Part shown: one piece after another, positions 36,429 to 46,557 of the stretch
Numbering within the stretch: position 1 is the first letter of the stretch
How the letters are laid out: every line of letters starts with the position of its first letter
Assembly (NCBI RefSeq): GCF_050864855.1
Contig: NZ_JBOZWW010000062.1
Coordinates: 1-63,733, forward strand
Length of the DNA stretch: 63,733 bases
Reading direction: 5' to 3'
Origin: Cardinium hertigii_C
Lineage (GTDB): Bacteria; Bacteroidota; Bacteroidia; Cytophagales; Amoebophilaceae
Program-made: the position numbers and the translations under genes
Notes under the pieces: model-generated
Told to the model about the DNA's origin: nothing
Seen by the model: the letters and a program-made list of their open reading frames with translations, nothing else
The model's database searches: none

Positions 36429-37526
36429 ATGTCAGCATCTCTAAGCAGCTGTTTGCCCAAACCATCCATCTATAATTTAACTGAAAAAGAATTAATAATT
36501 TGGTTGACAGAACAGGGTGAAAAACCCTTTCGTAGTGGCCAAATTTGGAAATGGATCTACCAAAAACGAGTCAATAGCTTTAGTGCAATGAGTGACTTAA
36601 GTGTAAACACTCGATCGCTACTAGATAAACATTTTTTATTGACTTCCACGGTAGAAGATAAAATTCAATATGCTAAGGATGGAACGATTAAGTGTTTACT
36701 GAAACTACATGATGGCCATTTAATTGAAACCGTTTTAATGGAACATAGCTATGGGCTATCCATTTGCGTTACCACACAAGTGGGTTGTAATATTGGTTGT
36801 ACATTTTGTGCCAGTGGTCTCCTACCCAAAAAAAGAGATTTAACAGCAGGCGAAATAGTAGAGCAATTGCTCCATATGCAAAAAAAGTTGGATACAGCGC
36901 CTGGGCAAAAAAGAATTAGCCATATCGTCGTCATGGGTATTGGAGAACCATTCGATAATTATAATCATCTTTTGCGCTTTATACATATTGTAAACCATGC
37001 CAAAGGCCTTGCTATTGGTGCACGACATATTACGGTTTCTACCAGTGGACTAGATCGTAAAATAAAAACTTTTGCAGATGAAGGTCTACAGGTAAATCTT
37101 GCCCTTTCCTTGCATGGAGCCAACAATACACTACGTACACAGATTATGCGGCTCAATAAAGCCATTCCCATAGAAAAACTTATGGAAGCCATAGATTACT
37201 ACTTGGAAAAAACAAATAGACGTGTAACCTTTGAATATATTTTACTAAAAGATGTGAATGACTCAGAATCATGTGCTTTTGAGTTAGCCAATTTAATTTT
37301 GGCACGCAAACAACGCCATTTGATTCATGTAAATCTTATTCCCTATAATCCAGTAAATGAATTAGTCCATTACAAACGCAGTCTGCCCAAGACTATTTAC
37401 CATTTCATTTCTACACTACGTGCACAGGGCATTTATGCAGTTGTGCGTGGAGAACATGGTACAGATATTGACGCCGCTTGTGGACAATTACGTAGTAAAC
37501 AACTACAGTACAACATAAGCGATTAA
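36429..37526 (+). CDS. rlmN: 23S rRNA (adenine2503-C2)-methyltransferase / tRNA A37 methyltransferase
   Basis: Radical SAM enzyme, 365 residues. The cluster motif CNIGCTFC has Cys at 120, 124 and 127. GEPFDNYNHLLRF is the SAM-binding region, and VRGEHGTDIDAACGQL near the C-terminus holds the second catalytic Cys. The N-terminal WIYQKRVNSFSAMSDLS segment is typical. It acts on rRNA and some tRNAs in the cytoplasm. Confidence 0.96.
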   Translation: MSASLSSCLPKPSIYNLTEKELIIWLTEQGEKPFRSGQIWKWIYQKRVNSFSAMSDLSVNTRSLLDKHFLLTSTVEDKIQYAKDGTIKCLLKLHDGHLIETVLMEHSYGLSICVTTQVGCNIGCTFCASGLLPKKRDLTAGEIVEQLLHMQKKLDTAPGQKRISHIVVMGIGEPFDNYNHLLRFIHIVNHAKGLAIGARHITVSTSGLDRKIKTFADEGLQVNLALSLHGANNTLRTQIMRLNKAIPIEKLMEAIDYYLEKTNRRVTFEYILLKDVNDSESCAFELANLILARKQRHLIHVNLIPYNPVNELVHYKRSLPKTIYHFISTLRAQGIYAVVRGEHGTDIDAACGQLRSKQLQYNISD

Positions 37527-37647
37527 TTGATGCAGCAACTTTTAGTATAAATAATTTAAAAATGGTAACTTGATGTATCTGCTACTGATTAGCAAGCAAA
37601 TATTTATATTAAAATATCTAAGATTTTTACCTAAATATCGAAATACT

Positions 37648-38931
37648 ATGAATAAAACAGCTGTTACTAAGGAACAAATTTTAGCCTATCATGCGCAATT
37701 TCCTGCTGGTAAAATAGGTACGTGTCTCACCAAGTCCCTTCATACACCCCGTGATATCATTACAGCTTATACACCTGGTGTAGGTATAATTTGCGAAGAA
37801 ATTGCTGCCTGTAGTGAACGCATTTACGAATATACCAATAAAGGCAACTTAGTAGGTGTCGTATCCAATGGTACAGCTGTATTAGGTTATGGACATATGG
37901 GACCTTTAGCTGCTAAACCCATTATGGAAGCAAAGGCAATGATCTTAAAAAGATTTGCGGGGGTGGATGCCTTTGATATAGAAATTGATGCAACTGCCCC
38001 TGAAGAAGTGATACAGGTTATTAAAGCATTGGCGCCTACTTTTGGTGCCATTAACCTAGAGGATATTAAAGCACCTGAATGCTTCCAGATTGAAGCATCT
38101 TTAATAGATCAATTGGATATACCCATTATGCATGATGACCAACATGCTACGGCTATTGTGGTAGCGGCTGGTTTATTAAATGCCTTATTAATTGCAAATA
38201 AAGCTATTACAGACGTACAAATCGTTTTTAGTGGAGCTGGTGCAGGAGCCGTTGCAACGGCAAAACTTTTGATTGCCCTAGGCGCCAATCCGGCGCAGAT
38301 CATTATGTGTGATAGAAAAGGAGTGATTCGTCAAGATAGTGATACACTTACGCCTATTAAAGCACCCTTTGCTACAGACCGCCCCGTGCATACCTTACAT
38401 GATGCAGTAATCGGAGCAGATGTTTTTATAGGACTCTCTTCTGGGAACATATTAATGAGCCAAAGTATAGAACGAATGGCTAAGGATCCTATTATTTTTG
38501 GCTTAGCCAATCCTGTACCAGAAATTTCTTACCGAGATGCTATGGCTACTAGACCAGATGTTATCTTTGCCACAGGACGTAGTGATTTCCCGAACCAAGT
38601 AAATAATTTAATTGCTTTTCCTTACATTTTTAGAGGTGCCTTAGATGTAGGTGCTTGTGCGATTAATGGAGCCATGCAACAAGCTGCTGTACAAGCCATT
38701 CAAAAACTGGCACAAGAAGAAGTACCGGTTGGTATTCGTAAATACTATGGTGAAACCATCCATTTCGGCAAAGAATACATACTCCCCAAACCGATGGATA
38801 GCCGTTTACTCTCTACCGTTTCTATAGCTGTTGCACGCGCTGCTATGGATTCTGGCATAGCTAGAAAACCTATTAATGATTGGGATGGTTATGGCGTGCA
38901 ATTACTAAAACGAGTAGATCATCAAAACTAA
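37648..38931 (+). CDS. Malic enzyme (malate to pyruvate)
   Basis: Oxidatively decarboxylates malate to pyruvate and CO2 with NAD or NADP. I chose the ATG at 37648 (427 residues); a TTG at 37570 would add 26 residues unlike the family. GVVSNGTAVLGYGHMGPLA, then AKPIMEAKAMILKRFAGVDAFDIEID, holds the substrate site. IMHDDQHATAIV and FSGAGAGAVATAKLL (nucleotide-binding) follow. The phosphotransacetylase domain of large MaeB proteins is absent. In a host-dependent bacterium it could use host malate as a carbon source; that is inference. Confidence 0.93.
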   Translation: MNKTAVTKEQILAYHAQFPAGKIGTCLTKSLHTPRDIITAYTPGVGIICEEIAACSERIYEYTNKGNLVGVVSNGTAVLGYGHMGPLAAKPIMEAKAMILKRFAGVDAFDIEIDATAPEEVIQVIKALAPTFGAINLEDIKAPECFQIEASLIDQLDIPIMHDDQHATAIVVAAGLLNALLIANKAITDVQIVFSGAGAGAVATAKLLIALGANPAQIIMCDRKGVIRQDSDTLTPIKAPFATDRPVHTLHDAVIGADVFIGLSSGNILMSQSIERMAKDPIIFGLANPVPEISYRDAMATRPDVIFATGRSDFPNQVNNLIAFPYIFRGALDVGACAINGAMQQAAVQAIQKLAQEEVPVGIRKYYGETIHFGKEYILPKPMDSRLLSTVSIAVARAAMDSGIARKPINDWDGYGVQLLKRVDHQN

Positions 38932-39065
38932 AGGCAAGCTACTTATGGACTTGCTTCTTGTTACAAAAGGCATCTATTAAAAAATAGCGCAAATGTATCT
39001 ATCAAATCAAATGGTTATACAGAAGGTTGCAACAGTAGCTATATAATATGGATTGATTACGCATT

Positions 39066-41465
39066 ATGAAGATATCACTAAATTGGCTAAAGTCTTATAT
39101 AAATTTTTCATTAAACGCTTTAGAATTGGCACCGCTTCTAACCCAAAGAGGGTTAGAAGTAGTCCACATACACCCCACCATTAAGGGTGGTTTAGAAGGT
39201 CTTATAATAGGTGAAGTGCGATCATGCCTACCCCATCCCAATGCAGACAGATTACAGCAAACCTTAGTAGATATTGGATCAGATAGGCCGTGCACTATTG
39301 TTTGTGGTGCCGCTAATGTAGAAGCTGGTCAGAAGGTAGTGGTCGCACCAGTGGGTAGCACCATTTACAATTATGTAGACCAAAAACCTTTTGAAATTAA
39401 AAAAATTAAAATGAGAGGGGTCTGGTCTGAAGGAATGATTTGTGCGGAAGACGAAATTGGCATCGGACCAGCACATGCTGGTATTATGGTATTGTCCACT
39501 ATGCTACCTGCCGGAACGCCGGCCAAAGATTACTTTAAAGATCTAATAGATGAAATTTTAGAAATCGACATTACACCCAATCGAGCAGACGCTTGTTCAC
39601 ACCTAGGTATAGCCAGAGAGCTAAAAGCTATTTTACACCTTCCTACAACGCTTCCTTCCATAGAGGCGTTTCACACTGTACGATCTGATCGGCCATTAAA
39701 AATAGATCATATAGATCCTCTACTATGTCCACGTTATACAGGACTCTTGCTTAAAAATAACACGACTCAACCTTCTCCCGAATGGCTGCGTACTAGATTA
39801 TCACGGATTGGTGTAAAACCCATTAATAATGTAGTAGATGTAACCAACTTTGTATTGCACGAGTTGGGACAACCCTTACATGCTTTTGATTATGACACCA
39901 TCATCGGCCAGTCACTGATGGTGCAACTATGCGCTCCAGGTACTTTATTTACAGGATTAGATGGAGTAACGAGAACACTGGCTGGTCATGAATTAATGAT
40001 TTGCGATGAAGGGGGGCCTATAGCAATGGCTGGTATTATGGGTGGATACAAGACACGTATTACAGAAACCACGCAACATGTTTTTATAGAAAGCGCTTAT
40101 TTTCATCCAACCGTTATACGTCGTGCAGCGCAGCACCATCATATTAAAACGGATGCTTCTTTTCGATTTGAACGTGGGACAGACCCCAATCTTCCCCTTT
40201 ATGCGCTAAAAAGAGCAGTACTATTGTTGCAAGAACTAATCCCTTCTGCAGAAGCATGTGACGTAGTAGAATATTATCCAACGCCATTAGCCCATTTCAA
40301 TATTCCTATTGCTTATGCAGAGATTACGCGATGTTTGGGTAAAACAATTGAGCCAACTACCATTAAACAAATTATAACAGACTTAGAAATAGTTATTGAA
40401 GCAGAAACTGAGGAAGGGTTTACTGCAAAGGTACCTCCTTACAGAGTGGATGTAACCAGAAAAGCTGATCTGATTGAAGAAATTGCACGAATATATGGAT
40501 ATGACCGCATTCCTAACCATTTAACTGCTGCTTATTTTGCTCCTGAAAGTAGAATAGATAACCGCCATAAATTGGCAGAAGAAATTAGCAAAATGCTGGT
40601 AGCCAATGGCTATTATGAAATATGCACCAATTCTTTAACCAAAGAAGTTTATGCAACTATAGAAGCTACAAAAAAAACAATTTCGATTCTTAATCCACTG
40701 AGTGCGTCTACCAATACATTACGGTCTAGTTTGCTCTTTAGTGGACTAGAAGTGATCGCCTACAATTTTGCACGCCGTCACCACGATTTAAAACTATTTG
40801 AGTGGGGTACCATTTATCACCAAGATGGCACATCATATAATGAAGAAAAAAGATTGGCCCTTTGGTTAACTGGTCAAATAGAGTTGCTGAACCAGATAAG
40901 CCAGACAAGTCCTATAACGTTACAAAACATTCGGGCTACTATAGAACAACTTGTCCAAAAGTTAGGTATTATGGATCTATCCTACAAAGCAGTTACCCAC
41001 CCATTCTATACACAGGGCGTTGAAGTCGTAGACAGCGGTAAAGTAGTAGCAACTTTTGGCCAGGTTAAGCCATCTATTACAAATTATTGTTCTTTGGAAC
41101 AACCTGTTTTCTTTGCAGATATTTGTTGGAATCAACTGTTAAAGATCAGTAGACCACATAAAATTTATCAACCTATTTCTAAATTTCCTGCAGTTAAAAG
41201 AGATCTATCGTTGATAGTAGATAAGGCAATTTGTTTCCAAGAGATAAAAGATTTAATTTTAAAGCAGGGGCATAAAAATATTCAATCTATCCATCTTTTT
41301 GATCTCTATGAGGGCCCAAGTTTACCAGAAAATAAAAGCGCTTATGCCATTACTTTTACCTTACAGGATAGTGAAAAAACACTAGATGACAAAAGTATTG
41401 ATCAAATTATGCATCAACTGATGCAAACTTTTGAACGTGAATTGCATGTCATTATTAGAAGATAA
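39066..41465 (+). CDS. pheT: Phenylalanyl-tRNA synthetase beta subunit
   Basis: 799 residues, full length. A tRNA-binding (EMAP-like) domain lies near 40-150 (IGEVRSCLPHPNADRLQQTLVDIG). The B3/4 editing domain follows, with NVVDVTNFVLHELGQPLHAFDYD, then B5 with YRVDVTRKADLIEEIARIYGYDRIP. A C-terminal anticodon-binding domain (FPAVKRDLSLIVD) completes it. It pairs with PheS, encoded elsewhere. It begins a three-gene run with a coiled-coil gene and zapA. Confidence 0.97.
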   Translation: MKISLNWLKSYINFSLNALELAPLLTQRGLEVVHIHPTIKGGLEGLIIGEVRSCLPHPNADRLQQTLVDIGSDRPCTIVCGAANVEAGQKVVVAPVGSTIYNYVDQKPFEIKKIKMRGVWSEGMICAEDEIGIGPAHAGIMVLSTMLPAGTPAKDYFKDLIDEILEIDITPNRADACSHLGIARELKAILHLPTTLPSIEAFHTVRSDRPLKIDHIDPLLCPRYTGLLLKNNTTQPSPEWLRTRLSRIGVKPINNVVDVTNFVLHELGQPLHAFDYDTIIGQSLMVQLCAPGTLFTGLDGVTRTLAGHELMICDEGGPIAMAGIMGGYKTRITETTQHVFIESAYFHPTVIRRAAQHHHIKTDASFRFERGTDPNLPLYALKRAVLLLQELIPSAEACDVVEYYPTPLAHFNIPIAYAEITRCLGKTIEPTTIKQIITDLEIVIEAETEEGFTAKVPPYRVDVTRKADLIEEIARIYGYDRIPNHLTAAYFAPESRIDNRHKLAEEISKMLVANGYYEICTNSLTKEVYATIEATKKTISILNPLSASTNTLRSSLLFSGLEVIAYNFARRHHDLKLFEWGTIYHQDGTSYNEEKRLALWLTGQIELLNQISQTSPITLQNIRATIEQLVQKLGIMDLSYKAVTHPFYTQGVEVVDSGKVVATFGQVKPSITNYCSLEQPVFFADICWNQLLKISRPHKIYQPISKFPAVKRDLSLIVDKAICFQEIKDLILKQGHKNIQSIHLFDLYEGPSLPENKSAYAITFTLQDSEKTLDDKSIDQIMHQLMQTFERELHVIIRR

Positions 41466-41733
41466 TTCATCTAAAGAGGATGACCTCATCATAGCACGAT
41501 TTGAAAAAACAGTTGCAAAGCTATTACAAGTGCATGCAAACTACCAAAAACAAATTGTACATTTAACAGAAGAAAATCAAACATTAAAGTCTTTACTGGA
41601 AGCGTCAAAAAGAACCGCTGATGCACCTACAGCCAACCATAATTCCCCTCCATCGGGCCATCATTTAGTCCATCGGATTAATCAGTATATTAAAGAAATA
41701 GATTTCTGTTTGGCCTATTTTGAACAAGTTTAA
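41446..41733 (+). CDS. Small coiled-coil protein between pheT and zapA
   Basis: 95 residues from the ATG at 41446, overlapping the end of pheT by 20 bases; an alternative ATG is at 41431. A heptad-rich helix, FEKTVAKLLQVHANYQKQIV and then LTEENQTLKSLLEA, covers roughly residues 20-60. A Pro/Asn-rich linker and a short helix follow. This position and type recur in Bacteroidota, where it is thought to be linked to division with ZapA. The function is inferred from context only. Confidence 0.75.
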   Translation: MSLLEDNSSKEDDLIIARFEKTVAKLLQVHANYQKQIVHLTEENQTLKSLLEASKRTADAPTANHNSPPSGHHLVHRINQYIKEIDFCLAYFEQV

Positions 41734-41737
41734 TACC

Positions 41738-42025
41738 ATGGAATCACTCTCTATAAAAATTAAAATCAGTGACCGAATCTATCCTATGAAGGTACAACCA
41801 GAAGATGAAACCTTTGTAAGAAGGGCGGGCAACATCTTAACAGAACGGATTAGAGGATATCAAAAAAAACTTGGCATTCAGGATCAACAAGACCTGCTAG
41901 CTATGGTAGCATTTGATTGCCTAGTAGCCTATTTAAAAGTCCAAGAAGCCACTGGTACAAAAAGCAATCAGCTGATACAAAAGATAGAAGGTTGGAACAA
42001 TTCTATTGAAAAAGCATTACAGTAG
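41738..42025 (+). CDS. zapA: Cell division protein ZapA
   Basis: 95 residues from the ATG at 41738, four bases after the preceding stop. SIKIKISDRIYPMKVQPEDETFVRRAGNIL, followed by the helix LGIQDQQDLLAMVAFDCLVAYLKVQ, matches the Bacteroidota ZapA type, which bundles FtsZ filaments at mid-cell. The helical tail likely forms the coiled-coil dimer. Confidence 0.88.
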   Translation: MESLSIKIKISDRIYPMKVQPEDETFVRRAGNILTERIRGYQKKLGIQDQQDLLAMVAFDCLVAYLKVQEATGTKSNQLIQKIEGWNNSIEKALQ

Positions 42026-42091
42026 ATAAATAGGTTTTGTCATCTTTACTAAAAATAAATATTACGTTGCTGTTTGAATCTAAAACTTAGT

Positions 42092-42170
42092 AACGATGTT
42101 TACTATTAGCGCCAGATTAGTTGCCTTATTTTAAAAGATTTTGTTCATCAGCAAAGGTAATCCTGTTGTG
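42092..42170 (+). repeat. Dispersed repeat relic, copy A
   Basis: The stretch tactattagcgccagattag, then ttttgttcatcagcaaaggtaat, is clearly similar to 56404-56480 on the same strand: gctattaccgccaggttatt, then gttgatcagcggaagtaat. The pair is too diverged to be recent and too alike to be chance. It is probably the remnant of a mobile element; no ORF is left. Confidence 0.6.
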
Positions 42171-42200
42171 TATATAGATGAATAAATGGGAAAAAGCCAC

Positions 42201-43619
42201 TTAACAGGGTACATGGCCTGGTGTACGTGGAAATGGAATAACATCACGTATGTTTTCCATACCCGTTATAAACAATATCAACCGGTCAAGCCCTAACCCA
42301 AATCCGCCATGGGGTATGGTACCAAAACGTCTTGTATCCAGATACCAGTTTAAATCTTGAATAGCGGTACGTTGCATTGCTTTTTGCAAATAATCTATAC
42401 GCTCTTCTCTTTGGGATCCGCCAATAATTTCTCCTACACCAGGGAAAAGCACATCCATAGCTGCTACTGTTTTGCCATCATCATTTTGTCGCATGTAAAA
42501 CGCCTTAATATTTTTTGGATAATCCGTTACTACTACAGGTTTTTTAAAATAATGTTCTACCAAATAACGTTCATGTTCTGATTGAAGATCCATACCCCAA
42601 TCGGTAACAGGATAGACAAACTTACCATGCTTGCTTGATTGAGCTTTCTTTAAAATGGCAATGGCTTCTGTATAGGTAATACAAACGAAAGGCTCTGCCA
42701 ATACGAATCGCAACCGTTCTAAGAGGGGCAGCTCAGCTCCATCTTGTTCATTTCTATAGCTAAGCAACCGTTGGTTCAAAAAATCTAGTTCTGTAGGACA
42801 ATGTTTTAGTACATAGTCTAATAAAAATTTTAACAACCCTTCTGCAAGCGCAATAGTATCTTCCAAGTTATTAAAAGCCACCTCTGGTTCAACCATCCAA
42901 AATTCTGCTAAGTGTCTGGTTGTATTGGAATTTTCTGCCCTAAAAGTAGGACCAAAAGTATAGACCGCCCCTAGTCCCATAGCAGCTGCTTCTGCAGCAA
43001 GTTGTCCAGAAACTGTTAAGTTAGTAGGCTGATTAAAAAAATCTTCTCTAGAATCAACACTACCATCTAGGTTTTTAGGTAAGTGGGCCATATTCAGGCT
43101 CGTTACACGAAATAATTCTCCTGCACCTTCTGCATCAGCTGCAGTAATAATAGGCGTGTGAAGGTAAAAAAAACCACGCTCGTGAAAAAAATGGTGAATC
43201 GCATAACTAACGGCATGTCTAATGCGAAACACCGCACCAAAAGTATTGGTGCGAAAACGAAGATGTGGCCATGTGCGTAGAAATTCTAACGAATGGGCTT
43301 TGGGTTGTAAGGGGTAGTCTGGCGCATTCCCTAGTAGGGTCAGTTGGCAACCATGTAATTCCACCAATTGATTGCTACCTTTTGAAGCCACTAGATTGCC
43401 AGATACTTCAACACTAGCACCTGTAATCAGTTGATTGAGTAATGTCTTGGGAAGTGCAGATGGTTCCATAACTACCTGTAGGTTTTCTTGACAAGAACCA
43501 TCATTTATTGTAAGAAATATAACCTGCTTATTGATACGCTTGGTGCGAATCCAACCTTTTGCTTCAACTGCAGTACCAACTGTGCCAAACTGTAAAAGTT
43601 CTTTAATTTTACGATACAA
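42201..43619 (-). CDS. asnS: Asparaginyl-tRNA synthetase
   Basis: Class IIb synthetase, 472 residues. The OB-fold anticodon domain has EAKGWIRTKRINKQVIFLTINDGS. Motif 2 surrounds TFGPTFRAENSNTTRHLAEFWMVEPE, which carries the AsnRS-type sequence. Motif 3 is GGFGLGLDRLILFITGMENIRDV. The C-terminus FPRTPG matches AsnRS. Confidence 0.97.
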   Translation of the reverse strand: MYRKIKELLQFGTVGTAVEAKGWIRTKRINKQVIFLTINDGSCQENLQVVMEPSALPKTLLNQLITGASVEVSGNLVASKGSNQLVELHGCQLTLLGNAPDYPLQPKAHSLEFLRTWPHLRFRTNTFGAVFRIRHAVSYAIHHFFHERGFFYLHTPIITAADAEGAGELFRVTSLNMAHLPKNLDGSVDSREDFFNQPTNLTVSGQLAAEAAAMGLGAVYTFGPTFRAENSNTTRHLAEFWMVEPEVAFNNLEDTIALAEGLLKFLLDYVLKHCPTELDFLNQRLLSYRNEQDGAELPLLERLRFVLAEPFVCITYTEAIAILKKAQSSKHGKFVYPVTDWGMDLQSEHERYLVEHYFKKPVVVTDYPKNIKAFYMRQNDDGKTVAAMDVLFPGVGEIIGGSQREERIDYLQKAMQRTAIQDLNWYLDTRRFGTIPHGGFGLGLDRLILFITGMENIRDVIPFPRTPGHVPC

Positions 43620-43741
43620 TGTATTCTCTTTTAGTATAGGAATAATATAGAAAGATTCATATTTTTTTGGTATACCTATATAACATACCCAATAAGATCT
43701 AATCTATAAATAGTTTTTATTTAATCCAACTGAATGCTAAG

Positions 43742-45157
43742 ATGCAGAAGTTACAATTAGAGCAACGGTTAACCCAGAAATTATCTGGACAACAAATTCA
43801 ATTTATTAAGTTATTGCAAGTACCTACTATAGCACTTAACGACTACATCTCAAAAGAGGTTGCCACAAATCCTTTATTAGATGAGGTAAAAGAGGTAGAA
43901 AGTGAAGAACCATCTTGCATATCAGAACAACTTGCTCAGGATTTTTCTGATTATCGTTCGATTGATTTAAATAAAAAAATATACAAAACAGAGGGTCACC
44001 TTACTCGTGACCTTTGGACTCCAGCTATTGTTTCATTACAAGAAAAGTTAAGAGAACAACTTTATTTGCTCCACTTAAATAAAGTAGGGTATATAATAGG
44101 CGAACACCTAATTGGTAGTTTAGATCAAGATGGCTACCTTTCATGTGATTTGGAAACAGTTCTACAAGATCTTCATGTAATCCATTATTTAGAACTTTCT
44201 CTAGAAGAGGTTGAAGCAGTATTAACGGCTATTCAACATTTAGATCCACCTGGTATTGGAGCTAGAAATCTACAAGAGTGCTTATTAATTCAACTGAAAG
44301 GGCAAAATCAGAAAGATCCACTCATTCAATTGTCACAACGTGTGGTAAGCAGTTGTTTTGAAGCTTTTACAAAGAAACACTACCATGTAATGGTTAAAAA
44401 ATTAGGACTTGCTGACACAAATCTTTTAAAGAAAGCACTGGCGCACATTGCTCGGCTTAATCCCAGACCAGGCCAATATCATAATGGAATAGCGTATAGC
44501 AATAATTATCTTACTCCAGACTTTATAATTTTAGAAAATCAAGGCAAGCTTAGTGTTGAACTGGTCCACTACCCTATTTATAAGCCACGCTTTAATAAAA
44601 GATATCTTAATATACTAGAAACGTATGAAAAAAAACGGAAACAAGATGTAGAAAGTCAGGAGATGATTGCCTTTTTAAGAAAAAATCTAGAGCATGCCAA
44701 ATGGTTTATGGAAGCGCTAAGTCAGCGGAGTCAAACACTTTTAAAGACTATGGAAGCAATTTTACAACTGCAATATGCTTTCTTCTCAGAAGAAGAAACT
44801 GATAAACTAAAACCAATGGTTTTGCAACATGTAGCAGATAAAGTTGGTATGGATGCTTCTACTATTTCAAGAATTGTCAACCAAAAGTCAGTACAAGGCC
44901 GGTTTGGCGTATATCCTCTAAAGTTTTTTTTCTCTGAAGGCATCAACAGATCTACTGGAGAGGATATTAGCAATAAGGTTGTTAAAAACAGAATTTTAGA
45001 ATTAATTAATAGTGAGCATAAACAAAATCCTTACTCGGATGAACGTATTGTAGCATTATTGGCAGACGAGGGATATAATGTGGCACGCCGTACCGTAACT
45101 AAGTATAGAAAGCAATTGCATCTACCAGTTGCTAGGTTACGAAAAATACTCATATAA
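43742..45157 (+). CDS. rpoN: RNA polymerase sigma-54 factor
   Basis: 471 residues. Region I (LEQRLTQKLSGQQIQFIKLLQVP, then L/Q-rich) contacts the activator. A core-binding region includes LNPRPGQYHNG. The C-terminal RpoN box is YNVARRTVTKYRKQLHLPVARLRK, with the helix-turn-helix just before it. Sigma-54 needs an AAA+ enhancer-binding protein; none is in this window. Retention in a reduced genome suggests a small set of essential or interaction-related sigma-54 promoters. Confidence 0.95.
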   Translation: MQKLQLEQRLTQKLSGQQIQFIKLLQVPTIALNDYISKEVATNPLLDEVKEVESEEPSCISEQLAQDFSDYRSIDLNKKIYKTEGHLTRDLWTPAIVSLQEKLREQLYLLHLNKVGYIIGEHLIGSLDQDGYLSCDLETVLQDLHVIHYLELSLEEVEAVLTAIQHLDPPGIGARNLQECLLIQLKGQNQKDPLIQLSQRVVSSCFEAFTKKHYHVMVKKLGLADTNLLKKALAHIARLNPRPGQYHNGIAYSNNYLTPDFIILENQGKLSVELVHYPIYKPRFNKRYLNILETYEKKRKQDVESQEMIAFLRKNLEHAKWFMEALSQRSQTLLKTMEAILQLQYAFFSEEETDKLKPMVLQHVADKVGMDASTISRIVNQKSVQGRFGVYPLKFFFSEGINRSTGEDISNKVVKNRILELINSEHKQNPYSDERIVALLADEGYNVARRTVTKYRKQLHLPVARLRKILI

Positions 45158-45379
45158 CATGTGTACTATTGCTCATAACCTACGACTGATTACAAGAAAA
45201 TTATTCTTAACACCGTCACAATCAAATAAATTAAAACCTATATAATTTAAATTCTTAATTTAAAACCAGTTATACCTATATCTTGGGTAGGAAAAATAGA
45301 GCGCCTGCTAAACCATAAATATTATAAAGAAATATCCATTCAATATCTTTATCCAAAAAAATATTTCAGGACCGACTAT

Positions 45380-46261
45380 TTAGTAAATACTACGCAGGAG
45401 TTCTATTTCTTTTGTCCACATAGTTGTACCATTAGGTGTTTCCAAATATTTGGGAATCCTGTAAAGTTTTGGATGACGCATCATGGCTTTGAAACCATCC
45501 ATGCCTATTTCCCCATTTCCTAAGTTAGCGTGCCGATCCTTTCTTGAACCAAGTGGCGTCATGGAGTCATTCACATGTAGTGCATAGAGGTGGTTTAGGC
45601 CAACAATTGATTCAAATTTTGCCAATGTATTTACCCATCCATCTACTGTACGGATGTCATAGCCTGCTGCAAAAATATGGCAAGTATCTATACAAACTCC
45701 AATCGGAACTACTGTTTTGACTCGATCGATTATATAGGCTAACGCTTCAAAAGAATGGCCCACAGTAGAGCCTTGACCTGCAGTAGTTTCTATAAGCAAA
45801 CGTAAGGTAGTTTCTGGTTGAAAAAGTGATTCACAGGTCGATAAACTTTGCACAATTCGGTCTAAACAGGCTAGTGTATTGTCTCCGGTTGCAGCGCCTG
45901 GATGAAAATTTAAATAGCTAATTTTTAAAGCCAAGCAGCGTTCTATTTCTTCTAAAAAAGCCTCACGACTTTTGGCCAATAGATCTGCTTTATTGGAGCC
46001 AAGGTTGATCAAATAACTGGCATGACTCATCACTTGTTTCATAGCAGTAACTTCTAACGTATGGTGCCATTTATCCAGCTCTGCTTGCTGCAGTGTGCTA
46101 CTTTTCCATTGACGTTGGTTGCGGGTAAAAAGTTGTATAGTAGTTGCACCTATTGTTGCACCATGTAATAAGGCATTGTGGAGCCCCCCTTGGGTAGAGG
46201 TATGGGCACCAATGAGTGGGAAAGGGACTTCTATGTTTGATGGTATTTGTATCTGTACCAT
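45380..46261 (-). CDS. nfo: Endonuclease IV (AP endonuclease)
   Basis: 293 residues of the TIM-barrel AP endonuclease 2 family. IGAHTSTQGGLHNAL and QLFTRNQRQWKS lie at the N-terminus. The zinc-ligand motifs NFHPGAATGD, IETTAGQGSTVG, VCIDTCHIFAAGYD and HVNDSMTPLGSRKDRHANLGNGEIG are all intact. It repairs abasic sites after glycosylases such as the Ung in this window. Confidence 0.95.
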   Translation of the reverse strand: MVQIQIPSNIEVPFPLIGAHTSTQGGLHNALLHGATIGATTIQLFTRNQRQWKSSTLQQAELDKWHHTLEVTAMKQVMSHASYLINLGSNKADLLAKSREAFLEEIERCLALKISYLNFHPGAATGDNTLACLDRIVQSLSTCESLFQPETTLRLLIETTAGQGSTVGHSFEALAYIIDRVKTVVPIGVCIDTCHIFAAGYDIRTVDGWVNTLAKFESIVGLNHLYALHVNDSMTPLGSRKDRHANLGNGEIGMDGFKAMMRHPKLYRIPKYLETPNGTTMWTKEIELLRSIY

Positions 46262-46557
46262 ATCATGCGCATAGATTACTAAAATTTAAAATCCAATTCA
46301 TAAGTATATAAGATTGCATGCAAAGTATTGGTTGGATTATAAATATACCACAATTTTTTGGGACCAAACATATAGGCTATTATCTGAGATTATGGATAAG
46401 TTTAACACACTTACCCACAATATCAGATAATCTACTATATAATTTTCATTCTTTTACAAATTATTTCTGTAGCGTTTCTAGTTAAAAATCACATGCAATG
46501 GTTCCTCTAAAACAAATGATCCAAAAATCAAAATCAACTGTAGAGATGAGAGAACCA

